A DNA stretch of 64,000 nt from Sphingobacterium sp. GVS05A (GCF_019969845.1 NZ_JAHXYR010000003.1:558001-622000); one strand, 5' to 3'. Positions 17,804 to 27,568 are shown, counted from the first letter of the stretch. Translations and numbers: made by a program. Notes: generated by a model not told the origin, from the sequence alone.

Positions 17804-17975
17804 CTCTTTCCAATTTATCCTAAAAAGTATTTTGCTAAACGATAATTATGAAAAAAAGTTTATATTTATCGTAGTGCTTATGATGCTTTTTAGTATCAAT
17901 ATATTGTTTTTATCTAAACATATATTTTGCTAATTCTTAAGTGCTGTTTTGTTTTATATCAATAATAACTTAACC
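17804..17975. other. AT-rich leader of the exporter operon
   Basis: Very AT-rich DNA between the acs relic and the exporter gene, presumably with its promoter. No small peptide gene with a double-glycine leader is visible here. Confidence 0.35.
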
Positions 17976-20162
17976 GTGATTTCTAAATTTCCCAATTATA
18001 AACAAATGGATGTGATGGACTGTGGTGCCACTTGCCTTCGTATGATCTTTAAATACTACGGCCAGTCTGTATCTATCCATAAAATTCGTAAACTCTGTCA
18101 AACAAAAAATACCGGAGTTAACTTGTTGGGAATAAGTGAAGCTGCTGAAAAACTTGGTTTTCGAACCTATGGCGTTCGATTGACACTAGAACAGCTTCAG
18201 GAAATTGAACTTCCTTGTATTTTGCATTGGAACCAGAACCATTTTGTTGTACTATATAAAGTAAAACGGGATAAATATTACATTTCGGATCCTGCACTTG
18301 GACTTGTTACTTATGACAGTAAGGAATTTGTGCAAAACTGGTATTCGGCAAAAGAACTGCATTCTGGTCTTTCATTGGTCTTGAGCCCAGGTCCTGAGTT
18401 TTACCAACTTGATGAGGAGGAGCCCGACCTATCCTTAAAATGGGGGAAGATGTTTAGATATTTTTATAAGTATAAACGTCTTTTTACCCAACTGATATTA
18501 GGTATGGTGTTAGGTACCATTTTGCAATTGGTCACCCCATTCCTGACACAGTCTGTCGTTGATATAGGAATTAATACCAAAAATATCAGCTTTATCAACC
18601 TGATACTGATCGCTCAATTAATGCTGTTTGTCGGTAGTACTGCCGTATCATTTATTCGATCCTGGATTTTGCTGCATATCAGTACACGAGTAAATATCTC
18701 GATTCTGACGGATCTACTTATAAAAATCATGAAGTTACCGATGAACTTCTTTGATATAAAAACACATGGAGATCTGATGCAGCGCATGGCCGATCAACAA
18801 CGAATCGAATCTTTCCTGACCGGAAGTACATTGAATACACTGTTTTCCATAGTGAATATGCTGATCTTTGGGGCTCTGCTTATTGTTTATAACAAAATCA
18901 TATTTTTGGTATTCTTTGCGGCAACTATACTTTATACGCTATGGATCCTGTTTTTTATGAAGTATAGACGCGAATTGGACAATAAGCGGTTTAAGATATC
19001 ATCTGAAAATCAGACTTATATGGTCGAGATGATCCAGAGTATCAAAGACATAAAATTAAATAATGCGCAGAAACAAAAACGTTGGGGCTGGGAGGCCTTG
19101 CAGGCAAGGCTTTTCAAATTTAAGGTAAAAAGCTTGGCGCTGTCCCAATACCAATCTATTGGTTCTATGGCCATCAATCAGACAAAAGGTATAATTATCA
19201 CCTTTATCAGTGCTAAGGCAGTTATTGATGGTGATATGACACTTGGGGGGATGATGGCTGTTCAATATATCGTAGGAATGGTCAGTAGCCCTGTGGAATC
19301 GTTACTCGGTTTTATGCAATCTTTTCAGGACGCTAAGATCAGTATGGAACGGCTTAATGAAATTTATGAAACGGAAGACGAGGAAGATGTGAAAAAGGAT
19401 TATCTGGACAATTTGCCGGAGAAAAAGGATATCGAGATCCGTAATCTGACTTTTCGCTACTACGGTGCTGGAAACGAACCGATTTTCAATCGTCTGAACT
19501 TGAATTTTCCCGCCGGTAAAACCACAGCCATTGTAGGAACCAGTGGAAGTGGGAAAACGACTATTCTAAAATTACTATTACGGTTTTATGAATACGAAGA
19601 GGGGGAAATTCTCATCGGTGGAAAACGATTAGAGCGGTTTGATTTCTCTCTTTGGCGAGATAAATGCGGAGCAGTGTTACAGGATAACTATGTATATGCA
19701 GATACAATAGAACGTAATATTACTGTCAACGAAGAGTTTCCAGACCAGCAGCGGTTGGATACTGCGATTGAAATTGCTAATCTAAATGAATTTATCGCGG
19801 AGCAACCCTTTGGTTTGGCGACCAAAATTGGTACAGCAGGTAAAGGAGTGAGTCAGGGACAACGACAACGTCTGATGATTGCCCGTGCAGTGTACAAGGA
19901 ACCTGAATTTATATTTTTGGATGAAGCGACCAATTCGCTCGATGCCAATAATGAAAAGGTAATTATTGAAAACCTTGACCGTTTCTTTCAAAAAAGAACA
20001 GTAATTGTTGTTGCCCACAGACTTAGCACCGTCAAAAATGCCGATAATATTATCGTATTGGAAAAGGGAAATGTTGTTGAACAGGGAACACACGTTGAAC
20101 TTACGGCGTCAAAAGGGAAATATTTCGAATTAGTAAGAAACCAATTGGAATTGGGGAATTAA
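17976..20162 (+). CDS. Peptidase-containing ABC exporter (C39 family)
   Basis: 728 residues from the GTG at 17976 (a TTG at 17949 is an alternative; no ATG fits). N-terminal C39 cysteine peptidase domain: catalytic Cys16 in MDCGATC, His in NHFVVLY (about 90) and Asp in SDPA. Six membrane segments follow (about 150-440). The nucleotide-binding domain has Walker A GTSGSGKTT, signature GVSQGQRQ in place of LSGGQ, Walker B FIFLDEA and H-loop VAHRLS. Such exporters cut double-glycine leaders from peptides while transporting them with an HlyD-type adaptor, encoded 6 bases downstream. No substrate or immunity gene is seen nearby. Confidence 0.93.
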   Translation: MISKFPNYKQMDVMDCGATCLRMIFKYYGQSVSIHKIRKLCQTKNTGVNLLGISEAAEKLGFRTYGVRLTLEQLQEIELPCILHWNQNHFVVLYKVKRDKYYISDPALGLVTYDSKEFVQNWYSAKELHSGLSLVLSPGPEFYQLDEEEPDLSLKWGKMFRYFYKYKRLFTQLILGMVLGTILQLVTPFLTQSVVDIGINTKNISFINLILIAQLMLFVGSTAVSFIRSWILLHISTRVNISILTDLLIKIMKLPMNFFDIKTHGDLMQRMADQQRIESFLTGSTLNTLFSIVNMLIFGALLIVYNKIIFLVFFAATILYTLWILFFMKYRRELDNKRFKISSENQTYMVEMIQSIKDIKLNNAQKQKRWGWEALQARLFKFKVKSLALSQYQSIGSMAINQTKGIIITFISAKAVIDGDMTLGGMMAVQYIVGMVSSPVESLLGFMQSFQDAKISMERLNEIYETEDEEDVKKDYLDNLPEKKDIEIRNLTFRYYGAGNEPIFNRLNLNFPAGKTTAIVGTSGSGKTTILKLLLRFYEYEEGEILIGGKRLERFDFSLWRDKCGAVLQDNYVYADTIERNITVNEEFPDQQRLDTAIEIANLNEFIAEQPFGLATKIGTAGKGVSQGQRQRLMIARAVYKEPEFIFLDEATNSLDANNEKVIIENLDRFFQKRTVIVVAHRLSTVKNADNIIVLEKGNVVEQGTHVELTASKGKYFELVRNQLELGN

Positions 20163-20168
20163 ATAGCT

Positions 20169-21452
20169 ATGAAAGAATCATCGATTATAGAATCAGATAT
20201 CCATTCAGAAGATTTACAGGATATTATCGCCAAACCGCCATCTTGGCTTTTAAGAAGAGGGATAACATTTATCCTGTTGACAGTATTGCTTATTCTGGGG
20301 ATGTCTGTATTTATACGTTATCCTGAAACTGTGGATAGTAAGATTAGATTTAATACAACAGATGCCCCCAAAGTCCTTTCTGCTAAGGTCAATGGAAGTC
20401 TGGTGAAACTTTTAAAGAAAGACGGTGACTGGGTAGAAGCAGGTGGACCATTAGCTTATTTAGAGAGCACAGCAGATCATGACCAGATTGTGGTGCTTTT
20501 GGATAAGCTTCAACAAATACGTCAACAACCGAATGCCACTTATAATCTGGAGGCATTGATCGAGCCAAAGAATCTCAATTTAGGAGAACTACAAGGTGCT
20601 TATCAAAACTTCTATCTTTCCTATCTGAGTTATGTCTCCGCCCGGGATCAAGGAATATACCAAAAGCGTCGGTCGGTGATCAATCAAGAAGTTACGAATG
20701 TGAATGAACAATATAAAAAGAATAGTCAGTCTTTTGAATTGCAGAAGCAGCAACTTGATCTGGCAGAGAAAGAATACGAAAAGTACAAATTACTGGCTGA
20801 AAAGAAGGTGATCAGTCCTGCCGAACTTCAGGAAAAGGAAGCGCTGTTGTTGGCAAAACGCCAGATTATTCCCCAAATGGAAAATAGTTTGATCAGTTAT
20901 GAAGGAAATATCCTGTCTAAAAATAAGGAACTGGCGGAAATTGAAAATCAGATCGGAGAAGAACAGAAAAAATTTATACAAGCATTAAATAGCTTTATCA
21001 GTGAAGCGGAGAACTGGAAAAAACAATATGTCATGACGAGCCCCGTCAGTGGAAAGCTAATTTATGGAGAATTCTTACAGATAAATCAACAGGTTGCCGT
21101 CGGACAAAAATTATTCTATATCAATCCCAAAAGCGAAAAATATTATGGCGAGGTATTATTGCCCCAAACTGCTTCAGCGAAAGTGAAGAAAGGTCAAAAA
21201 GTTTTGATTAAAGTGAACGGATATCCCTTTGAAGAATACGGTTATTTAAGAGGGAAGGTGGAATATATTTCAGATATTCCGATTCGGGACAGTGTGTTCT
21301 TTACGACTGTTGGTCTTGATACGACGGGTAGCAATCCATTGATCCAACTTAAACCTGGGTTATTTGGAGATGGTGAGATCATTACCGAAGATAAATCTAT
21401 TTTTAGACGTATCTGGAACAATCTGACAAAAAATTTGAGGTTTAAAAACTGA
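20169..21452 (+). CDS. HlyD family secretion adaptor
   Basis: 427 residues: a short cytoplasmic N-terminus, one membrane segment (about 34-50), a lipoyl/barrel-sandwich half motif (about 65-95), a long coiled coil (about 155-285, with repeated Gln/Glu/Lys heptads) and a C-terminal beta-barrel region. It is the membrane fusion protein linking the ABC exporter encoded immediately upstream to an outer-membrane channel, which is not in the window. The two genes form a closed operon that ends at a terminator shared with acs. Confidence 0.92.
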   Translation: MKESSIIESDIHSEDLQDIIAKPPSWLLRRGITFILLTVLLILGMSVFIRYPETVDSKIRFNTTDAPKVLSAKVNGSLVKLLKKDGDWVEAGGPLAYLESTADHDQIVVLLDKLQQIRQQPNATYNLEALIEPKNLNLGELQGAYQNFYLSYLSYVSARDQGIYQKRRSVINQEVTNVNEQYKKNSQSFELQKQQLDLAEKEYEKYKLLAEKKVISPAELQEKEALLLAKRQIIPQMENSLISYEGNILSKNKELAEIENQIGEEQKKFIQALNSFISEAENWKKQYVMTSPVSGKLIYGEFLQINQQVAVGQKLFYINPKSEKYYGEVLLPQTASAKVKKGQKVLIKVNGYPFEEYGYLRGKVEYISDIPIRDSVFFTTVGLDTTGSNPLIQLKPGLFGDGEIITEDKSIFRRIWNNLTKNLRFKN

Positions 21453-21468
21453 TGGAATTGTAACAAAA

Positions 21469-21497
21469 AGCCCTGTCAAAAATATATTGCAGGGCTT
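21469..21497. terminator. Bidirectional terminator, exporter operon and acs
   Basis: AAGCCCTG pairs with CAGGGCTT around an AT-rich loop. T-rich sequence follows on the plus side (CCTTTGTT) and on the minus side (TTTTGTTAC). It lies between the converging hlyD-like gene and acs. Confidence 0.75.
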
Positions 21498-21521
21498 CCT
21501 TTGTTAAAGGTTCTAGCGGAA

Positions 21522-23438
21522 CTATTTTTTCAGGCCTTCAGCACCCTGGATGATGCCTTCGACTACTGTAGGATCCTGCAAAGTAGAAGTATCACCTAAA
21601 TTACTGATATCTCCCTCAGCAATCTTGCGTAGAATACGGCGCATGATCTTTCCGGAACGTGTCTTTGGAAGGTCATTGACAAACTGGATAATATCTGGTT
21701 TGGCAATAGGACCAATAATGCGCGAAACAGTCTCCATGATATCTTTTTTAGTTGCTTCTGCATCCGTGTGGTGATTAGCAATAACGTAAGCATAGATACC
21801 CTGGCCTTTTACCGGATGTGGATAACCGACAATAGCGGATTCCACAACGTCAGCATGCATATTGATGGCATTCTCTACCTCCGCAGTACCGATGCGGTGA
21901 CCAGATACATTCAAGACATCATCCACGCGACCTGTGATTTTGTAATATCCTTCTGGGCTACGGTAACAGCCATCGCCCGTAAAATACATGTCTTTGTAAG
22001 TGGAGAAGTACGTTTGTCTACAGCGATCATGGTCGCCCCAGGTCGTACGTAGCATACCTGGCCAAGGGAATTTGATACATAGATTTCCGGTGACATCATT
22101 GCCCTCGATTTCTTTTCCATTTTCGTCCATCAACGCCGGTTGTACACCAGGCATTGGGAACATCGCATAACTTGCTTTTTCTGGTGTAACACCAGCTAAA
22201 GAAGTGATCAGGTGACCACCATTCTCCGTTTGCCAATAAGTATCAACGACAGGACAGTTCTTTTTACCGACCTTTTCATTAAACCAGTTCCAGGCTTCTT
22301 CATTGATAGGTTCGCCTACTGAACCTAGTACACGTAGTGAGGAAAGGTCGTTTTTATCTACAAATTGATCGCCAAAAGCCATTAATGAACGTAGCGCTGT
22401 AGGGGACGTGTAAATGATATTGACTTTAAATTTGTCAACAATATCCCAATAACGGCTGGCATCTGGGAATGTTGGGATACCTTCAAACATCAATGAAGTG
22501 GCACCTTGGGATAGTGGCCCGTAAACAATATAGCTATGGCCAGTAATCCAACCAATGTCAGCTGTACAGAAAAATACATCATTTGGTTGATACTGGAAGG
22601 TATTCATAAAGGTGTATCCCGTGTAAACCATATAGCCACCACAGGTATGTACAACTCCTTTAGGTTTACCTGTAGATCCAGACGTGTAAAGGATAAACAG
22701 GGTATCCTCAGCATCCATTTCTTCCGCTGGGCAGGCTGGATTTCCTTGGGTTTCCACTTTCTTGATCTCATCTTCCCACCATACATCACGGCCTTTGATC
22801 ATGGATACCGGTGTACGCGTACGTGTTAATACAATGACTTTCTCTACAGTATCACATTGCATCAAAGCATCATCAACAATATTTTTAAGTCCAATGGTTT
22901 TATTACCACGGTAGCTACCATCGGAAGTAACGATCAATTTGCATTCCGCATCCACGATACGATCGGCGATGGAACGTGCCGAGAATCCACCAAAGACAAC
23001 CGAGTGGATAGCGCCTATACGGGCACAGGCCAATACCGCAATCACCAATTCGGGAACCATCGGTAAATAAATACAGACACGGTCACCCTTTTTGATATTG
23101 TTATTCTTTAATACATTAGCAAATTGTTCAACCTTCTGCAACAATTGTTTATAGGAAAGGATACGATGTGCTTCATTTGGGTCATTTGGCTCCCAGATAA
23201 TCGCTGGTTTATCGCCATTCGCATAAATATGACGGTCCAGGCAGTTTTCGGTAATATTTAATTTTGCACCATCAAACCATTTGATATTAGGTTCCTCAAA
23301 GTTCCAGTTTAGCACTTTGTTCCATTTTCTCTTCCAGAAAAAATGATCCGCTATGCTCGCCCAAAACTCCTCAGGTTGTTCTACACTTCGCTTATATTCA
23401 CTTTGATATTCTTCAAATGATTTTATTTGTAGGCTCAT
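21522..23438 (-). CDS. acs: Acetyl-CoA synthetase
   Basis: 638 residues, full length for the family. It activates acetate to acetyl-CoA via acetyl-AMP. Visible motifs: the N-terminal ACS domain with WFDGAKLNITENCLDRH, the nucleotide-binding core YTSGSTGKPKG (about 260), the hinge-region GYYKITGRVDD, and the catalytic, acetylation-regulated Lys in PKTRSGKIMRR (about 600). It starts with ATG at 23438 and is monocistronic. Its last ~40 codons have a decayed duplicate at 17684-17803, on the far side of the exporter operon. Confidence 0.97.
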   Translation of the reverse strand: MSLQIKSFEEYQSEYKRSVEQPEEFWASIADHFFWKRKWNKVLNWNFEEPNIKWFDGAKLNITENCLDRHIYANGDKPAIIWEPNDPNEAHRILSYKQLLQKVEQFANVLKNNNIKKGDRVCIYLPMVPELVIAVLACARIGAIHSVVFGGFSARSIADRIVDAECKLIVTSDGSYRGNKTIGLKNIVDDALMQCDTVEKVIVLTRTRTPVSMIKGRDVWWEDEIKKVETQGNPACPAEEMDAEDTLFILYTSGSTGKPKGVVHTCGGYMVYTGYTFMNTFQYQPNDVFFCTADIGWITGHSYIVYGPLSQGATSLMFEGIPTFPDASRYWDIVDKFKVNIIYTSPTALRSLMAFGDQFVDKNDLSSLRVLGSVGEPINEEAWNWFNEKVGKKNCPVVDTYWQTENGGHLITSLAGVTPEKASYAMFPMPGVQPALMDENGKEIEGNDVTGNLCIKFPWPGMLRTTWGDHDRCRQTYFSTYKDMYFTGDGCYRSPEGYYKITGRVDDVLNVSGHRIGTAEVENAINMHADVVESAIVGYPHPVKGQGIYAYVIANHHTDAEATKKDIMETVSRIIGPIAKPDIIQFVNDLPKTRSGKIMRRILRKIAEGDISNLGDTSTLQDPTVVEGIIQGAEGLKK

Positions 23439-23623
23439 TGTTATAGGATTATTATGAATTATTTTAATTTATAAAGTTATCGTTGCGAAATTGTTTTTAA
23501 TAGCTCAATTTCGGTGTACAATTTAGCGGTTTTTGCCCATTTTATCAACAATTTGATGTTTAATATAATGTTAAACTACTTTTATCTATCAAGATTGTTA
23601 TATTGCAGCAAGATTAAACACAG

Positions 23624-24490
23624 ATGTTGTTTCTAAGAAAGATATTCTATATCAGCATTTATACGAATATTTTGATTGCATTGGCCGCCATGGCCCAATG
23701 TGCGCTGACCTATATTATATTTGAACGTCCGATCAATTGGTCTATTGTCTTGGTTGAGGGAACAGCAACATTATTGCTTTACAACTTTAGCTTATGGTGG
23801 TCTAAACCCCAAAACCCAAAAGAATCAAAATTTGCCCGCACGCGCTGGATATTTAACCACGAGTGGGTGATGTGGCTAAATAACGTGATCGCATTAATTA
23901 TTCTTGGTTACTGTTTGCTGCACATCCATATTTATTCGTTCTTATTCCTAGGTTTTATTGGAATATTGAGCTTGTTGTATGGGATGCCGCTGTTTACTTT
24001 TCATGATCGCAAAGTTGGGCTTCGGCAAGTTCCTGGGGCGAAAATCTTCCATATCGCCTTGGTTTGGGTATGCAGTAGTGTCGTGCTTCCTTATGTCGAA
24101 TTGCTTAATATCGGGGACAGGATAGACTCTTGGGTACTTGTTGCACTTTGTGTGCTAAAATTTATATTTTTGATTATTTGCACGCTACCTTTTGATATAC
24201 GCGATATTCAACAGGATTCCTACTATCATTTGAGGACATTGCCCAATATGTTAGGGGAGCAAAAGGCAAAAAGACTTACCTATACTTTATTGCTGTTACA
24301 TAGTCTCTTAATCCTTATCGCTCCTTATCTGTTATGGATCAAATTGGGGCTGATCTTAACCAATATACTGATTTATGCACTCCTAAAGCTGGCTGTCTTC
24401 AAAACGAAAGATCACTACCACTATGCCTACTTATTGGATGGTAGTCTGGTGCTCCAATTTTTGATCGTAGTCTTATTTAGTATTTACTAG
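23624..24490 (+). CDS. UbiA-like polytopic membrane protein
   Basis: 288 residues with about eight membrane segments. DIRDIQQDSYYHLRTLP (about 196-212) matches the second Asp-rich motif (DxRDxxxD) of UbiA prenyltransferases and is followed by the usual LG..KA..L stretch. At the place of the first motif (NDxxDxxxD) the sequence reads LLYNFSLWWSKP, without the acidic residues, so classical Mg-prenyl diphosphate chemistry is doubtful. It is probably a divergent UbiA-superfamily member common in Sphingobacteriaceae. Monocistronic, divergent from acs, with a weak terminator after it. Confidence 0.65.
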   Translation: MLFLRKIFYISIYTNILIALAAMAQCALTYIIFERPINWSIVLVEGTATLLLYNFSLWWSKPQNPKESKFARTRWIFNHEWVMWLNNVIALIILGYCLLHIHIYSFLFLGFIGILSLLYGMPLFTFHDRKVGLRQVPGAKIFHIALVWVCSSVVLPYVELLNIGDRIDSWVLVALCVLKFIFLIICTLPFDIRDIQQDSYYHLRTLPNMLGEQKAKRLTYTLLLLHSLLILIAPYLLWIKLGLILTNILIYALLKLAVFKTKDHYHYAYLLDGSLVLQFLIVVLFSIY

Positions 24491-24503
24491 GTAATATTGC
24501 TTT

Positions 24504-24518
24504 CATCATCCGATGATG
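24504..24518. terminator. Short palindrome between converging genes
   Basis: CATCATC-C-GATGATG, then TTAAAGTTTTTATTTTTT. The stem is short but sits exactly between two converging genes and is followed by T runs. Confidence 0.5.
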
Positions 24519-24536
24519 GATTAAAGTTTTTATTTT

Positions 24537-25481
24537 TTAATATTTGCCCTGTTGCTTTAAAAATGCGATAATCTTATCTGCAGCAACTTCTGATAATTTG
24601 TAATAGCTTTCAAAAGTCCAGCCCGCTACATGGGGAGATAAAATGACGTTATCCCTAGTGATAAGGTCGGGATACCAGGTCTGTTCCCCAAGTTTGGGGA
24701 ATTTTTCAACAGGGAGTACATCAAAAGCTGCTCCCAGGATACGGCCCTTATCAAGACCGTTTAGTACGGCCGGAACTTGTACAATCTCACCTCTGGCACC
24801 CAACAGGAAAAAGATAGGTTTGTTAAACTTCGATAAATACGCATCATCAATCATTCCCTTTGTCTCGGCAGTCAATGGGATATGGAAACTAATAATATCG
24901 GCTTGTTCGTAAATATTTTCCATGCTTGCTTCTTCTGCATACTCGTCAGTATAATTCGTCCGGTATTTGTCGTAAGCCAGTACCTTCACGTCAAAACCAG
25001 AAAGCTTTTTGGCCATCGCCATACCATTATGGCCATAACCGATCAAACCAACAGTGCGATCTTTAAGCTCATAGCCACGGTTGGCTTCACGCAACCATTG
25101 ACCAGCTCTCACTTGCTGATCACTGCGGTTGAGATTGTTCATCAGACTCAATAACATTCCGATCATGTGTTCGCCCACAGCATCTCGGTTTCCCTCATTG
25201 GCGGGAATCAAGGTAACCTGTTTTTGAATGGCAATTTCATCGTCGATATTATCCATTCCTGCTCCAGCACGTGCGATAAAATGGAGGTTGGATGCAAAGT
25301 CAAAAAGCGGCTTATCTACCTGAAATTTCGAACGAATGACCATTCCGGAGTAGTTCGCAATGATCTTTTCGGTTTCAGCACGGTCGATATCGGGGCGGTA
25401 ATCATAAGCGATACCCGCCTGCGCAAATTTCTCCAACATAATTTCGTGGATGTCATCGACAATCAAAATATTAGTCTTCAT
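24537..25481 (-). CDS. D-2-hydroxyacid dehydrogenase (phosphoglycerate dehydrogenase-like)
   Basis: 314 residues. The Rossmann nucleotide-binding core has VGLIGYGHNGMAMAKKL (about 143-160), and the family's Arg (RAGAGMDN), the Glu segment and the final catalytic His (SPHVAGWTFES, about 280) are in place. The short form without an ACT domain reduces or oxidises a 2-hydroxy/2-keto acid with NAD(P); serine biosynthesis (serA-like) is possible but no serC is adjacent, so I leave the substrate open. Its start overlaps the end of the FAD-monooxygenase gene upstream by 11 bases, so the two are translationally coupled. Confidence 0.88.
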   Translation of the reverse strand: MKTNILIVDDIHEIMLEKFAQAGIAYDYRPDIDRAETEKIIANYSGMVIRSKFQVDKPLFDFASNLHFIARAGAGMDNIDDEIAIQKQVTLIPANEGNRDAVGEHMIGMLLSLMNNLNRSDQQVRAGQWLREANRGYELKDRTVGLIGYGHNGMAMAKKLSGFDVKVLAYDKYRTNYTDEYAEEASMENIYEQADIISFHIPLTAETKGMIDDAYLSKFNKPIFFLLGARGEIVQVPAVLNGLDKGRILGAAFDVLPVEKFPKLGEQTWYPDLITRDNVILSPHVAGWTFESYYKLSEVAADKIIAFLKQQGKY

Positions 25482-26649
25482 GATTACGGTTAATTTGCAT
25501 AAAATCTACTGACAACAGTTTGTTTAATTGTTGCTGTTTGAGCCCGTTGGGCATTATTTTCATAAAAAAATTGCGCATGCCAATCAAAAGGGGATTTTCC
25601 CATTGGGCGATTTTGCCAATCTGCCAGGAAGTGTTACTGATATAGTTGACGCGATCCAATCGACGCGTTTCAAATCGCGAGAAGGCATGTTGAATGGATG
25701 CGGCTGTTTTCAGCTCATCCAGCAACACAGCAACATCTTCTATTGCTTGACAGGCGCCCTGTCCTAAATTGGGGGTAGTGGCGTGACCAGCATCTCCGAG
25801 CAAAAGGATATTGTCAAAAGCAAGCTGTTGTAATGGCGCGATATCTATAATGTCGTTCCAGATCAGTTCGGTATCCTTGGTCTCGGACAGAATCGTTGGA
25901 ATAGGATTGTGGTATTCCTTGAAGTTGTTCAATAATTCTGCTGTGGTCCAGTTTTTTAGCGTCGGATTTTGCTGTATGCTGTTGATGCAGGCATACCAAT
26001 ATACACGATTGCCAACAAGGGGTGTCATTCCAAATCTACCTTTTGAACCCCAGGTTTCAGTGCTTTTTTTGAGTTGGATACTGCTGTTATCTATTGTTGC
26101 CCGCCAGCAGGTATAACCTGAATAACGGGGGCTTGAGGCCGGTATCAATTGTTGACGTAATAGTGAATGTACACCATCGGCAATAAGTAATGCAGCTCCT
26201 ACAACTTGGCTTCCGTCGGTAAAATGAACACAGACTTGTTCCCCTAACCGTTCAAAGGAAGTCGCGCGTTTGCCAAGGTGAACCTGACTATCGGGAATTT
26301 TTGATAAAAGAAACTGGTGCAGGTCCGCCCGATGTATGGCAAAATTGTCCTGATTGTATTTTTTGCTGATGGATTTGGTATTCGGTTCGACCAAAAGATT
26401 TCCTTTTTGATCCAACACATTATAGGAACCCAGATAATGTCCAATTTGACTGATTTCATCTTTTAATCCCAGATGATCTAGAGCCTGCATGGCATTGGCA
26501 GCGAGTCCAAAACCTGCACCTATACCTTTAAGTTCAGCTACACTTTCATAAACATGGGCTTTAAGACCCAATTTTTGAAGGCCTATCGCGGCACATAATC
26601 CAGCGATCCCACCGCCAACAATAATAAAAGTGTTATCTGCAAAATTCAT
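25471..26649 (-). CDS. FAD-dependent monooxygenase
   Basis: 392 residues of the PHBH/UbiH-type aromatic hydroxylase fold. FAD motifs: VGGGIAGLCAA near the N-terminus, the DG motif region LLIADGVHSLLRQ (about 160) and LLLGDAGHATTPNLGQG (about 285), which binds the FAD ribityl chain. The substrate cannot be told; TetX-like and salicylate hydroxylase-like proteins share these features. It starts 1 base from the rsmA stop and overlaps the dehydrogenase gene downstream, forming an rsmA-monooxygenase-dehydrogenase operon on the minus strand. Confidence 0.87.
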   Translation of the reverse strand: MNFADNTFIIVGGGIAGLCAAIGLQKLGLKAHVYESVAELKGIGAGFGLAANAMQALDHLGLKDEISQIGHYLGSYNVLDQKGNLLVEPNTKSISKKYNQDNFAIHRADLHQFLLSKIPDSQVHLGKRATSFERLGEQVCVHFTDGSQVVGAALLIADGVHSLLRQQLIPASSPRYSGYTCWRATIDNSSIQLKKSTETWGSKGRFGMTPLVGNRVYWYACINSIQQNPTLKNWTTAELLNNFKEYHNPIPTILSETKDTELIWNDIIDIAPLQQLAFDNILLLGDAGHATTPNLGQGACQAIEDVAVLLDELKTAASIQHAFSRFETRRLDRVNYISNTSWQIGKIAQWENPLLIGMRNFFMKIMPNGLKQQQLNKLLSVDFMQINRNHED

Positions 26650-26650
26650 A

Positions 26651-27430
26651 TCAAAGGCAATTCGCGATCTCGTTAGTCAAGCTGACAAAATCGTCTACAG
26701 TTAACCGTTCGGCCCGCAACTCATAAAGCGGATTATCTGACATTTTATCTTTCGGGACAACCCCTGAGAGGGAATTGCGTAAAGTTTTGCGACGTTGATT
26801 GAATCCTGCTTTGACGACACGCCAAAACAGCTTCTCATCACAGGCCAGTTGTTCGCGGTCATTGCGGGTCATACGGATGACACCCGACAGTACCTTAGGC
26901 GGCGGATTAAAAGCGCCAGCCTTTACGGTAAAGAGGTATTCTACTTTATAGTAAGCTTGTAAAAACACACTCAGAATTCCATATTCTTTACTGCCTGCTT
27001 TCGCTGTACAGCGCTCAGCGACTTCTTTTTGAAACATCCCTGTCATTTGAACAACACGTTGACGTTCGTCCAGAATTTTGAAGAGAATCTGAGAGGAAAT
27101 ATTATAAGGAAAGTTGCCGATGACAGCCATCTTTTCGCCAAAATATTGCGAAAAATCAAGGTTTAGAAAATCGCCATGGATTAATCTTTTCCCCAATTGT
27201 GGGTATTTATCATCCAAATAGGCAATCGATTCCTCATCAACATCGATCAGATAGGTCTCATATTCTTCTTTCTGTAATAGAAAGTCAGAGAGGACACCCA
27301 TTCCCGGACCAACTTCGAGTACTTGGCTGAAACCCAATTTAGGATCCAATGCCTCTACAATACGTTGTGCGGCATTCTTATCGTTTAAGAAATGCTGTCC
27401 TAGATGTTTTTTTGCTCTAACTGTACTCAT
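26651..27430 (-). CDS. rsmA: 16S rRNA dimethyladenosine transferase
   Basis: 259 residues, normal length for RsmA/KsgA. It dimethylates the two adjacent adenosines in the 3'-end loop of 16S rRNA during small-subunit maturation. AKKHLGQHFLND at the N-terminus, SAM motif LEVGPGMGVLSDFLL (about 39-53) and the catalytic motif NFPYNISSQ (about 112-120) are all intact. First gene of a minus-strand operon, divergent from pdxA. Confidence 0.97.
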   Translation of the reverse strand: MSTVRAKKHLGQHFLNDKNAAQRIVEALDPKLGFSQVLEVGPGMGVLSDFLLQKEEYETYLIDVDEESIAYLDDKYPQLGKRLIHGDFLNLDFSQYFGEKMAVIGNFPYNISSQILFKILDERQRVVQMTGMFQKEVAERCTAKAGSKEYGILSVFLQAYYKVEYLFTVKAGAFNPPPKVLSGVIRMTRNDREQLACDEKLFWRVVKAGFNQRRKTLRNSLSGVVPKDKMSDNPLYELRAERLTVDDFVSLTNEIANCL

Positions 27431-27520
27431 GATGCAAAATTAGAAATTAAAAAGCTTTATAAAGTAAAAAGTCAAAATTAAAAAGTAGAGACAGTTTGCA
27501 AGCCATTGGCTTCTCTGGCC

Positions 27521-27563
27521 AAAATCTCAATACGCATATCTAACTACTCAATACTAAAAAAAA
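27521..27563 (+). repeat. Promoter-region repeat, copy A
   Basis: AAAATCTCAATACGCATATC followed by an ACTCAATACTAAAAA segment. The same arrangement recurs at 28802-28844 before the CCA-adding enzyme gene, with about 80% identity by eye, and a shorter relative lies at 36071-36098 on the minus strand. Confidence 0.55.
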
Positions 27564-27568
27564 ATCCC

